Source: Cubamyces lactineus
Lineage: Eukaryota > Basidiomycota > Agaricomycetes > Polyporales > Polyporaceae
Assembly (NCBI GenBank): GCA_022376465.1
Contig: JACDTU010000001.1
Coordinates: 682,001 to 746,000 of the forward strand
Reading direction: 5' to 3'
Length of the DNA stretch: 64,000 bases
The notes below the pieces were generated by a model. It ran no database searches. It saw nothing but the letters and a program-made list of their open reading frames with translations, and was not told the origin of the DNA. Positions 1-9,885 of the stretch are shown piece after piece. Within the stretch, counting starts at the first letter, position 1, and each line of letters starts with the position of its first letter. Position numbers and translations under genes: made by a program.

Positions 1-2
1 TC

Positions 3-296
3 GGCGGGAACCTGAACGGGACCGTGTCTGGGACGATCGTCGTGGGCGGGGAGAACGCGACGCTCGCGACCGACTTCTTGCCGGGCGGGAACGAGATCTT
101 CTACGGCTCGGGCGCTACGCAGGGGACGTCGACGATTCCGGCTGCCACGCAGGCAGCGTGGAATAGCTTCATCGCGACCGCTATAGCGACGCATTCGCCA
201 TTGGGTGCAGGGAACGGCGCCTCTAAGATGGCACGAGGAGACGTCATGGGTATGATCGCGTTGGTGGCGATGGCGGTGGTACAGTGGGTCGTATGA
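3..296 (+). CDS. C-terminal fragment of a probable GPI-anchored surface protein
   Basis: The frame is open from the left window edge to a TGA at 294-296, so the 5' part of the gene is missing. The visible 97 residues contain two N-glycosylation sequons (N-G-T and N-A-T) and a Gly/Thr/Ala-rich stretch. They end in a small-residue segment (G-A-G-N-G-A-S) followed by a hydrophobic tail (V-M-G-M-I-A-L-V-A-M-A-V-V), the usual layout of a GPI-attachment signal. The enzyme family cannot be named from this fragment. A secreted hydrolase or a structural wall protein are both possible. The surface location is inferred only from the tail. Confidence 0.5.
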   Translation, partial: GGNLNGTVSGTIVVGGENATLATDFLPGGNEIFYGSGATQGTSTIPAATQAAWNSFIATAIATHSPLGAGNGASKMARGDVMGMIALVAMAVVQWVV

Positions 297-628
297 TGGA
301 CTGAACTCGAGGCGGACTTCTTTCTAGCGTCGGGATTCTACGCATATACCAGAGTCTTCAAATGTTGATCGCGTTGGATCGCGCACAAGTAGTTACCACA
401 GTAGGGTTCATCAACTATTCATGAACATCTTCGGAGTGCACACTTGAGGATCAATTTCAAGTTGAGCTCTGTTGCATCAAGCCACGAGCCACGGGCCCGA
501 GTCCCGGCGAGCATCACTGCATCAATACCTGTACATGCAGGTTCCAGCAGCGCTACCACAGGGGCTCTCTCGTCGCGACTCCTTGTCATACTCTGGCTGT
601 CGCTGCATCGGAGACATGTCGAATACAC
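297..628. other. Intergenic, no gene seen
   Basis: About 330 bases between the surface-protein stop and the next candidate frame. Short overlapping open frames occur on both strands but none has recognisable protein character. It probably holds the 3' UTR of the first gene and the 5' region of the next. Confidence 0.4.
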
Positions 629-1138
629 TTGCTCTCGAACCAAACGCACTCTACGTCTGTCTTACCCAATTGCTCGTACCCGGCTTCCATTGGGGACTCT
701 ACATCACAGACTGAGCATGGCGTAGCTACGCGCCACGAATGGGCAGAGGTCAAGGGCCGACGTGACCCTGGGTCGCCGGTAGAGGCCTATGGCGTTAGCG
801 TCATCGACCCCGTCGCCGACATCGACCAGGAGAACCGGCGCAACCTCGCGTTTGTCAAAGTGCGCGGCTACACGCCTAACGCCACCGTCGACGTGCATGT
901 CCTGTTCGGCGGCCTGGAGCCATCGGGTGGCTCCAGTAGCTGGATAGTGAACAGGAAGAATGGGCTGAGTTGCAGGACTTGGCTCATGCGCGCGCTCGCC
1001 CTACTGCAGAACGGAGGTGTGATCGTTCGCGAGGATCCTGTTGAAGGTGTCGAAGAGATGGTCAAGCAGATCGGGCTAGATGTCGAACGTCGGCTTGGAG
1101 AGGGCGAAGATGTTGAAACTGTGCTCACGGAAGTTTAA
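629..1138 (+). CDS. Hypothetical protein, unrecognised
   Basis: An open frame ends at TAA 1136-1138. From about 760 onward it looks coding: a mixed hydrophobic/charged domain with V-S-V-I-D-P-V, then F-V-K-V-R-G-Y, then a Gly/Ser turn followed by C-R-T-W-L-M-R-A-L-A-L-L, and an acidic C-terminus. The first 40 or so residues do not look like protein, so the real start may lie downstream or in an upstream exon joined by an intron I could not place. The Gly/Ser-Cys-Arg-Trp pattern before a helix recalls fungal orphan families often found in multigene sets, but I cannot assign one. Confidence 0.4.
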   Translation: MLSNQTHSTSVLPNCSYPASIGDSTSQTEHGVATRHEWAEVKGRRDPGSPVEAYGVSVIDPVADIDQENRRNLAFVKVRGYTPNATVDVHVLFGGLEPSGGSSSWIVNRKNGLSCRTWLMRALALLQNGGVIVREDPVEGVEEMVKQIGLDVERRLGEGEDVETVLTEV

Positions 1139-1353
1139 GGAAAGGTATGCCCCGCCGTTACGCGATATGGAACATGTTCTCACCCATTTACAATACAGTG
1201 TGCGCAAGCATCCTGGTTCACATACTGCTGCCCGTCTATGTTTCTAGACTTAACATACGCATAATTCACGCTATGCGATTCGGTAGCACGAAGAAAATAC
1301 TCACAATCCAATGAATCGTCCATCGTATGACCCGGATGTCGAACAGTCTCCGC

Positions 1354-1978
1354 TCATTCGAACGAGAGAAGGTTCTTGTTTGGTTTCTTCGCTTTCTTTT
1401 TACTCCCCTTCGCGGGCAACTCGGGCTTGTCTGCGTCATCTCGGCCGTCACCGACGGCTTTACGCTTCGAACTCTTCCCCTTTACCGTAGCTCCCGACGA
1501 GAACGAGAGCCCTTGGGGCGCGCTAGACTGCTTGGAAGCTGAAGCGTCTTTCGACGGTTCGCTTCCGGGTTTGCCTTCCTCAGTATTTGCCTCCGGAAGA
1601 GGTGGAAGACCTTGGGCTAACAATAGGATGCATTCCTCTCAATACTGCATTACGTGCATGTCGAAGTATCATACCCTTCCTCCTCTCGTTCTCCGCTTCT
1701 CTCTCCGTGAGGTGTTTGCCCTCTTTCAGCACGACCACCTGGGGTTTTTCGTCCGCATCATCCTCGTCCGCACTCCCCGGTTCACCGTCTGGCCGTTCAG
1801 GGATAGATGGACGACGCGGGATGGGAGGCCTGCCTGAGCCATCGTATTCGTATTCGTCGTCTTCATCGTCGCCATGACCGCCCGCCGAATGCTGTTGCAT
1901 TCTGAGCAAGAATGCGGGTGTTTTGGCCTGGTAAGTGAGTCTCGAGGACAGTTGGTGACGAGTGGGTTCTTTCGACAT
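1354..1978 (-). CDS. DUF4604 / KIAA1143-like protein
   Basis: Two exons, complement of 1676-minus-one to 1978 (1675..1978) and 1354..1616, joined across an intron starting GTATGA and ending TTAG. The product is 188 aa. The N-terminus (M-S-K-E-P, then L-T-Y-Q-A-K-T-P-A-F-L), an acidic middle with the block P-Q-V-V-V-L-K-E-G-K, a charged linker, and a Lys-rich end closing with N-L-L-S-F-E match the human KIAA1143/DUF4604 layout, which also has P-Q-V-V-V-L-K and an L-L-S-F-D end. The family is small, eukaryote-wide, probably nuclear and functionally poorly defined. The start at 1978 is chosen because M-S-K begins the conserved block; the in-frame codons upstream look like leader. It diverges from the SDH assembly factor gene. 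Confidence 0.88.
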
Positions 1979-2296
1979 GGTATAAACGGTGTGATTAAGC
2001 TCGAAAACCCAGGGTAGCACAACTAGAGAGAGAGAGAGCGACGGGGTTCACAGCAAGAAAGCACTCTCAAGGTCGAGTATTGCAAGTCAAGGCTGTAGCT
2101 GAGGTGAGTGTAGGAGAGCGAGTAAGGTGTTCCTTCTAGCGCCCACATTCGGTACAACTTGACCTCGATCGGCCACCACGTTCAGTCCTCGAACTCAACA
2201 TTTGGCCACATTCGCTATCTACACCTCGCGTTTGAAACTTTGCTTCCCTGAAGACACACACTAGTATCTATCATATAATAAGGGCAGGAAGGAAAC
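1979..2296. promoter_or_regulatory. Shared divergent promoter region (DUF4604 gene / SDHAF3)
   Basis: A 318-base gap separates two divergently oriented start codons, so it must hold both promoters. It includes a short (AG)n run near 2025-2038. No clear TATA box was seen on either strand, as is common for housekeeping genes. Confidence 0.45.
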
Positions 2297-2914
2297 ATGT
2301 TCCGAGCGACCACTGTACGCCTTGCTGAGTCCGTCACCAAGCATCCTCTCAACCTTCGTGAAGCGAGTGCTGCACTACTGCCCCCTTTGCCGTACGTAGG
2401 ATCGTACACCTCATGAGCTGTTATGGATCTTTCAGCTTTGGCTTGTGCAGGCTATACCGCAGAATACTGCGTGCACACCGGCACTTGCCGTATGAAATGC
2501 GGTCGCTGGGCGATACCTACGTAAAGGCAGGTGAGCAATCAGGACCCCACAGCACGTTGGTGCGGATTCTGATTTCATCGTCGGTCAGAGTTCCGCAGAC
2601 ACAAAGAAGTGACGAACAAAGTCCACATCATTGGCTTCCTCTCCCAATGGAAAATGTATCTTGACCAACTTCCGGCTGGCCCTGAGGCCAAAAGCTTCAG
2701 AGGCAAACCGCTCGACCCTACAATGCTAGAGAAGGTAAGCATCTACCTTCTCCTCGTGGGTGAGAAAGGGGCCAAATTTATGCGCTTCTAGATGTCAGCC
2801 GAGCAACTAGGGCAGCTCTACGAAGTCATGCATGTCACCAAAGATGTCTGGAGACCCGTTTCTCCTGAGCAAGATGGCAAAGTGGATACCCCAGGCGGCA
2901 ATGAACGGTCATGA
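2297..2914 (+). CDS. SDH7: Succinate dehydrogenase assembly factor 3 (SDHAF3/ACN9/Sdh7, LYR protein)
   Basis: Four exons: 2297..2391, 2451..2530, 2589..2734, 2792..2914; all junctions are GT..AG and in phase, giving 147 aa. The N-terminus is basic and hydroxylated (M-F-R-A-T-T-V-R-L-A), as expected of a mitochondrial presequence. The LYR motif falls at residues 33-35 (P-L-Y-R-R-I-L-R), followed by the family block M-R-S-L-G-D-T-Y-V-K and F-R-R-H-K, then H-I-I-G-F-L-S-Q-W. Members of this family act in the mitochondrial matrix and protect the iron-sulfur subunit of succinate dehydrogenase (complex II) during its maturation. The length is slightly above the yeast protein. The remaining uncertainty is only the exact start. 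Confidence 0.93.
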
Positions 2915-3531
2915 TGTCCCTTACGGCGGACAGTCAGCATTCTCTGTATGCATGCATACTGGGTATCAACGGGATTGGTGAGTTTTGCATGGAGCACAGG
3001 TGACGTCGAGGATGCGGGAACTAACGGACGCCCCTCAGTATCCGTAGACGATGTACAGTACCACACACCATAATCGTAACATCATTCGCAATTCACGAGT
3101 GGCTCTCGAGAGGCCAATAGCACGGCTGCCAACGGGTCGCTTGAGCATCAGAGCTGACACCACTGCATGGAGGGTGAACAACTCCGAGCTCTCCCGCCAA
3201 TCTCCTGCAGGAAGCCCATGCGCATTGACGAGATCCCGCCATCAGCTTACTGACCCGCCGTGGGTCTCCGGGAACGTTGCCGGGCTCACGGACGCTCTCC
3301 TCCCGGCCTAATGATCTTCCCCATTGCCCTCCACCAACTGTTCCGTTTGCTCGTTCGCCTTCGCCGACTCTCCCGCGGGGCGTTGTCACGTGGGCGCCTC
3401 TTTCTCTCGTCGATAAGCGCTGCGTGCCATCGGTAGTGGCCTGGTAGCGCAGTATTTAAGGCTAGTCCTTGGACGGACCAGTCTCTCACACGCCCCAGGA
3501 GCTGCTTTGTCCTCTCTTCATCTCAAGCAAC
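2915..3531. promoter_or_regulatory. Intergenic region with CYN1 promoter; TATA-like box at 3453-3460
   Basis: 617 bases between SDHAF3 and the cyanase start. The motif TATTTAAG at 3453-3460 lies about 75 bases before the cyanase ATG and is the best TATA candidate. No open frame in the interval has recognisable protein character. Confidence 0.45.
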
Positions 3532-4312
3532 ATGTCCCAGGCCCTTGTGAGTGTGACCAGAGCTCGGGCAAGCTTGATGATAGCTAACCGATGTGCGGTT
3601 ACGATGGTAGAAGATCAACTCATCCAGCGAGCCCTACGCCGATCTCCCTCAGATCTGCGCGCGGCTCCTCGAGGCGAAGGCCCAGAAAGGTTTGCTATTC
3701 TGACTATGTTACTCTATCGTAGCTCATCGCGATACGAAGGCCTCTCCTTTGAGGCCATCGGTAAAGCCATTGGTCACGATGAGGTCTGGGTAGCAGCTCT
3801 GTTCTACGGACAAGTAGGCATTCACCTCACTCTGTCCCCCGTGCGTGTATGTCTCATCCTCGGCGCCAGGCAAAGGCGACTTCGGAAGAGCTCGCGAAGC
3901 TCAGCGAAGTCTTGGATATTCCGGCCGCCAGCCTCCACGCTGAGATCGGGGAGAACTGGTTCCCGCGTCGCGGACTCGGTCCGGTGCCGCCGCAGGATCC
4001 TCTGCTCTACCGTCTCTTCGAGGTACGCACATGGACGTCCCTTCAGGCATGGTCGTGTGTTGCTCATACGCATCACATAGGGTGTCCTGGTGTATGGTAC
4101 ACCGATCAAGGCGCTCATTCACGAGAAGTTTGGCGACGGTATCATGTCGATGATCGACTGCAAGGTCTCCGTCGAGCGCAAGGAGAACCCGAAAGGCGAC
4201 CGCGTCCTTCTCACGTTTGAGTATGTCTACATCACCTTGGCATTCTTCTTTGCACCCGCTGACTGTCGTGACCACCCACAGTGGGAAGTTTTTGCCGTAC
4301 CTCAGGTGGTAA
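3532..4312 (+). CDS. CYN1: Cyanate hydratase (cyanase)
   Basis: Six exons: 3532..3546, 3611..3689, 3740..3813, 3870..4022, 4081..4220, 4282..4312; the product is 163 aa, close to the usual 156-165. The enzyme converts cyanate and bicarbonate to carbamate and CO2, the carbamate then decaying to ammonia. The N-terminal helical domain is present ([12 protein letters not shown]), as is the C-terminal catalytic domain. The catalytic trio known from the E. coli enzyme (Arg96, Glu99, Ser122) maps to R104 and E107 in Y-R-L-F-E, and to S130 in G-D-G-I-M-S. The C-terminus is G-K-F-L-P-Y-L-R-W, the family's G-K-(Y/F)-L-P end. The first exon encodes only five residues. The enzyme is usually cytosolic. 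The gene is convergent with the DUF1479 gene, with 130 bases between stops. Confidence 0.95.
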
Positions 4313-4442
4313 GCGCACGAGCCAGCTAGGGAAGCAGTACGAATCGAACCCAATGTATAACATGTTGTACAACAATGGACATATTGGTTTCTTCTATACA
4401 ACACGTCATAGCGCCATAACTCCATATAAGAGATCTTGCGGC

Positions 4443-6084
4443 CTACGCAACCTGGATGGTGAAGCCCATCGCGCGCTTCGCGACTGGGTTCTCGATGTCG
4501 TCCTCTCTCCCAACACCCACGCAGTGACCCTCACCCTTCGTAACGGGGAAGTCTGGGGGTGACAATCCCTTGAGGAAGCTCTCCCTTTGCCTCTCGACGT
4601 AGGCAGCGTTCGCCGGGGTGTAAGGAACCGCCGGGATGTACATCACAGTGGAGTCCTCCTTGCCCGCGTGTTGTTTCTCTACCGCGTGGACGACGTCCTG
4701 CAAACGAGATTAGCACGATCTTGCCACAGAAGCGTGTGTCACAACGATACATACGCAGTGCCAGAAGACCATATCGCCTGGGTAGACCTTGGGTACTGAG
4801 ACCATGGTTTCATCCAGTCTCAAGTGCGGATGACTGTTCGTGTTCGGACGAGGGCCAGTGAAAGCCTGTCCAAGCGAGTAAATTCCGGGGAAGTCAGGAT
4901 TGGAGATATCTGTAGAAGGAGTCAGACGTCTCGCGAAGCAGAGGCCCCACTGAACACCATGTACCGAACTGCCAATCCTCTGGAGCAAATGATTCAGCAC
5001 TCTTCCCCTCCTTGGGCGTGAAGAACGGCCGGAGGACGATGTACGCGTTCGACAGCAGGACGTTCGGGAACACCTGCAGCGTGCCCTCCTTCGGCGCGGT
5101 CTCGCTCAGCGCGAGCCAGCCCTGGTACGTCCGGAACACGGTCGACTGGTTCGGCCGCTTGTACAGCGAGCTCCGCGCGTTGATGCGGTTCCGCAGGTCG
5201 TACGGGTCGTGCTCGCGCCAGTTGCCGCTGAGGATGTCCGCGAAGCAGTTCCGGAAGACCTGGTCCTCCCATCGCTCGATGCTGCCACCTGTCGCGAGGG
5301 TCAGCTATCTCAAGGGCGACAGGACTGGCGACATTACCATCAACATGAGGTGGATGCGCGTCCCATTGCATGCCCGGGTGGCGAATGCGGAAACGATCGG
5401 CGTAGTTGAGCGGCGTGGTCAAGTCTACGTTCTCGACGTTCTCGCCCGACTTGACGTGATACATCTGGTTGAGCCACTTCGTCGTCTCGAGCACATTAGG
5501 ATGCGCCCGAGCGCGAACCTGCGACTTTGTCCAGCTAGGAAGAAGCTACTGTGAGTACCATGTCACATGGCGCACTTGCGATTCTAGCTCACTAGAGTTG
5601 GAAGAACTGCTTATCATGGTCCGGGAAGCCTAGGTAGAACCCTTTGAGTAAACCGAGACAAAAACCATAGGCTGTCGGTCTTACCTTCAATGTCGGGGTT
5701 CTTCGTCACATACTCGCGCAACCAAGCCTGCCACTCTTTAGCCTCCGCATCGTCTACGACATCGCGAATGACTACAGAGCCCTTCCTCTTGATCTCCTCC
5801 ACGCGCTCGGGGCTCAGATTTCCCAGCTCCGAAAAGTTCACCTCGGGCACATTCTATCCACAAGAATCAGCCCGTAGTTCGACTACGTGAAGACGGGGCG
5901 GTGCAAGGGAAGGCTCGCTTACCTGCGATCCCTTGCTTGCAATCTCCTTCGTAACCTTCTCGAGCTCCTGGAGGATCTCGCCCCAAGCCTTCGTGACGCG
6001 CGCCTCGAAATCCGGGTACGACCCCGCGATCTCTTTCTTCAACTCGACGAAGCGCGGGGGACAGGGTCCAAGCTCGGCAGCCAT
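4443..6084 (-). CDS. DUF1479 protein, putative 2-oxoglutarate/Fe(II) oxygenase-like
   Basis: Seven exons on the minus strand (5' to 3': 5923..6084, 5685..5853, 5593..5629, 5338..5534, 4965..5288, 4755..4909, 4443..4697), all in phase, 432 aa, the normal size for DUF1479 proteins (E. coli YbiU family). The block after residue 55 (L-S-P-E-R-V-E-E-I-K-R-K-G-S-V-V-I-R) and the R-A-R-A-H-P-N segment are family hallmarks. Putative metal ligands are the H-V-D in P-P-H-V-D-G-G-S-I-E-R-W (around residue 187) and a histidine in the W-H-C-D-V-V-H-A-V segment (around 348-353). An unknown small-molecule substrate is likely; fungal members are common but uncharacterised. Exon 3 is only 37 nt. The ligand assignment is inferred from fold-family logic, not from alignment. 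Confidence 0.88.
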
Positions 6085-6936
6085 GTCAGATACCACAAAC
6101 TACTGTTCGACAAATTGCGAAGGTCAACGAGAGGGGGTGCGTACGAGATGGGAACCTCGTCCGATGCGGGGGCCTAAACCACGATAGACCGTCCGCTTCT
6201 TATATCCCTCTGCTGCGAGTCTCGAGCAGATGCCGAACGCCCCCTCCCACGCGGAAAACGCTAAGATGCAGTCACAGGGCTCCTCCTGTGCCCGCTTAGG
6301 ATCACGAGGGTTCATATACGAGACCGCACCTTTGATCATAGCAAGTATAGACGTTGCATTCCTCACCCTCTGCTCCCAGCGCCTCGCCCCCGTATCGTGT
6401 CGTATTATCGATAAGGAGGGGCATTCAGGCATATAAACTCTCAAAGCTGTTCGCCACCGCGACCGTCTTCCCGAGGTTCGCAATACTAAGAAGTGAGCGA
6501 GACGGATTTAGAGGGGACTTCAGGCGTGCGGCGAAACGTCGGAGAAACCGTACTAGTAGTGCGCAGACCATGAGTGTGAGGGAGAGATTGGAGACCAGCG
6601 AATACTCACCCTAACGGCTCGCAGAGCAGATAAGACCATCGAGGACATCTGGGGCTGCTTCGTTGACAAAGCATGTCCGTGCACGAGGCTGAGGTTCTCA
6701 AGGTCTATCCTTCCTTGTAACAGATCGCACTCCTAGTCGAACTCAAGTGTCTACAGAAGATGTTAGCGAGATAGATTGCACAATCCAAGCTATGGATGAC
6801 AGGAAAGATATTAGTAGATTAAACGGGTACTCAAGCGGGAGGGCATTCCGACGACCAGCAGCGTAAGATAGAGCATGTAGTAGTGGGGCCTACGAGGGAG
6901 ATATCAGAACGCGGAGGGTGCTGGCTTGAGATCCTG
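6085..6936. other. Intergenic, no gene supported
   Basis: 852 bases between the DUF1479 start codon (minus strand) and the beta-tubulin stop (minus strand). It should contain the DUF1479 promoter and the tubulin 3' UTR. Short open frames on both strands lack recognisable features. Confidence 0.4.
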
Positions 6937-9375
6937 TTATTCTTGATACTCCACATCCTCCGCTTGCTCTTCGTATTCACCCTCCGCCACTTGTTCTTCT
7001 TCGTACTCGCCACCTCCCACTGCGTTCTCTTCGTATTCGTACTCGGCCTCCTCGTCTTCGTCCGCGGTTGCTTCTTGGTACTGCGATACAAGGTCAGTGA
7101 TCCCTCGGGGTCGATAATCGCTAGGACCCTACTAACCTGTTGATACTCAGCACTACGGAGCATGTCAGCCTATTGAGACAAATCTAAAAGGAGGGAAGTA
7201 CTCACATCAGATCATGTGTGTTGCTCTCCGCCTCCGAGAACTCCATCGAGTCCATGCCCTCGCCAGTGTACCAGTGCAGATACGCACGCCGCTTGTACAT
7301 GGCTGCGAACTGCGTCAACGTGCGCTTGAACAGCTCTTGCACCGACGTCGAGTTCGCGAGGCACGTCGCTGCCTGCGTTTGGCCGACTGGCGGGACGGAG
7401 CACAGCGATACGGAAACGTTGTCGGGAATCCATTCGACGAATTGCGCCGAGTTCTTCCGCTGAAGGTCAAATACAGCCTGCTCCGCCTCTTGCGATGCGA
7501 CCTTCCCCCGGAAGATCGTGGCGGCGGTCAAGTAGCGACTGAAGCGAAGCGAGTCTTAGTGAGAGGCCGAGCATCAATGTTACAAATAGCTTACCCAAAT
7601 CTCGGGTCACAAGCGACGAGATAGTTGGCACGGTCGAAAACACTGGCGCGGGATCATCAATCAGTGTAAGCTAGGATGCTTGGAGATGGACTCACGCATT
7701 CGTCAGGTCCTTCACGTTCTGGCGCATGTATGCCTTTGCCTTGGGGTCATACAGAGGCGCATAGCTAGGGATGAGGAAGTGGAGCTTGATGGCCGCGTTA
7801 GATACACCGAGAGAAAATAACCAATAAACGGGACATACTCGAGGGAAGGGAACGAGGTTCATAGCCAACTTCCGTAGGTCGCTGGGCTCGGTGAGCATAC
7901 AGTGTGGATACATGATGGCCTATAGTCGGATGGACCTACCCGTTCAACTGGCCAGGGAACCGCAGACTTGTCGAAACACCGCACATAACTTGCGACACTA
8001 CCTTGTTGAGGTCGTCAAAAGAAGGTTGCTTGACCTTCAGAGACCGCTGAGTGAGGTCGTAGCTATATAGTGGTGAGCCTTTCGACAGCACGTCTTGCGA
8101 TTGTCGACTTACAGTGCCTCGTTGTCGATGCACAAAGTCATGTCGCTGTTCTCGACAAGCTGATGCACGGAGAGCAGCGCGTTGTACGGCTCAACGACTG
8201 TCTCCGATACCTATACAAGCTATCAGTATGCAGCCACCTACGCTGTTCACTAGGACATACTTTAGGCGAGGGGAGAATGGAGTACGTTTGGAGCATCCTA
8301 TCGGGATATTCCTGCAATATTCAAATCAGGAGGCAGAAAGCGCGTATAAGAGTGCACACAACTTCTCGGAACTTGGACAGTAGGAGCGAGCCGAGGCCTG
8401 CGCCAGTTCCGCCACCCAACGAGTGCAGTAGCTGGAATCCCTGCAGCGCGTCAGTCGCTTCCGTTTGCTTGCGGATGAGTTCCTGTATGTACGTGAGAAG
8501 AATGCACGACGAAGCTGAAAGACGAATAGCGTACCAGGATGGTGTCCATGAGCTCCGCGCCTAGTCCCGCTATGAGCACTTCACCTCTCAATCGGTAGCG
8601 CAAGAAACATACCTTCAGTGTAGACTGCGCACGAACGCGTTCTCTATCAGTGCTCTATACACGCCTGCCTGACTATGGACATATCACACTCACATCCCTT
8701 CGCCCAGTTGTTCCCTGCGCCAGTGCTGCCCGTCACGAACGTGTCCGGGCGGAAGAGTGTCCCAAGGGGGCCAGAGCGGATCTACCCTCGGACCCGTCGT
8801 CAGTGCGCACTAGCTGAGGGGGCCAGTGCAAAGTTCACTTACGCGATCGCATACACCCTCCTCCAAATCGATCTGTACACTTCGAGGGACATACTTGTTG
8901 GGCGATCCGGAGAGCTCAACTTCAGTGAAGTACACGCCGACCTGTACATTGAGGCGCGGGGAACGACCAGTGAGACACACGGAGACAAGGTGGGATGACA
9001 GAGGAGGGACGTACTCTTGCAAGTTGGAGAGGGTCATTGCCCTTGTAATGCTACATAAGGGGTGCCGCGATCAGTGGACGTCCTACGCATGTCGAGGTTG
9101 TATAGCGCTAGCGTCGAGACTCACCCCGTCCTCGTCCAACCCGTGCTCCGCAAGGAGCATCCTCCAGAAGGCTTCGCCAACTTGGTTTCCAGCCTACACG
9201 CCGTGTTCGCATCAATCACCACTCTGGGACGATAGTTGGATCGAATGACATAGTCCACCCTACCTGTCCGGCCTACATCGCAAAAACGCGTCGAGTTCGA
9301 TGAGCGTGATGCATTACAATGACGTCGATCTGGGGTGCAAATGCTTACTTGCACGTTCACAATCTCGCGCGGCAT
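6937..9375 (-). CDS. Divergent beta-tubulin isotype
   Basis: About 18 exons and roughly 470 aa, including microexons of 9 nt (9264..9272, A-G-Q) and 12 nt (8613..8624). Beta-tubulin landmarks are in order: the N-terminal R-E-I-V start, A-G-N-N-W-A-K-G, the GTP-binding G-G-G-T-G-A-G-L-G loop, [21 protein letters not shown]-(D)-[11 protein letters not shown] and E-Y-Q-Q-Y-Q. It polymerises with alpha-tubulin in microtubules. Departures from canonical beta-tubulin (canonical numbering): start MPREIV instead of MREIV, H6N, C12A, F167Y, E198M, F200L, the Ser of G-T-G-S-G changed to Ala, and a tail about 27 residues longer with three E-Y-E-E repeats. The start ATG at 9375 is the only one that gives the conserved N-terminus. 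It is probably a second isotype rather than the housekeeping one. The P after M1 recalls gamma-tubulin, but the C-terminal half is clearly beta. Confidence 0.92.
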
Positions 9376-9885
9376 GATCAACGTCGGGCGAGAGCGATTG
9401 CAGTGGTCTGAGGGTATCTGCGCAGTGCGACTGGTTCAGACAGCGGTAGAGTGTAAATGTGCGAAAGACAGGGTTCAGGGGAGACGCGGGGCGGCGGTAT
9501 TTATTGTGTGACGTCTCAGGCTGGGCACGCTGCAAGCAGCCGCCGTGGGCAGACTCGATGAGTCGATCACCGCGGCAAGTTTACCGGCTCGGGCGCGGAT
9601 GTACAAATCAGATCTTCCGAACCTCCCAGAACATCGTCACCTCCAGCCTCGAGGCTCTCGTACTCGACGTTGACGAAATACGTGTAATCCGTGCAAGAAT
9701 CTTGCGAAGAATCAGCATGGCCAGCTTCGGATTCGTGGATGAGGCAAGTAGCTACATTGCGAGTAATGTGGTTATGGATACATCAATAGCTGTCAACAGC
9801 ACGGTAACCTGGATGAGCGATACATGAGAGGAGAGAGGGCCCAGTGCAGCTATTTACAAGAAATCGGGAGGAGGCCGAGGGTATA
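9376..9885. other. Intergenic; beta-tubulin promoter and AA14-A 3' region
   Basis: 510 bases between the tubulin ATG and the AA14-A stop, both on the minus strand. An AT-rich AATAAATA on the minus strand at about 9498-9506 lies near 125 bases before the tubulin start and is a weak TATA candidate. No convincing open frame was seen. Confidence 0.35.

Noticed and set aside
1376..1837. 153-codon plus-strand frame
   Set aside because: Antisense of the DUF4604 gene.
6937..9375. Gamma-tubulin, suggested by the MPREI start
   Set aside because: The body and C-terminal half (H-W-Y-T-G-E-G-M-D and [11 protein letters not shown]) are beta-tubulin.
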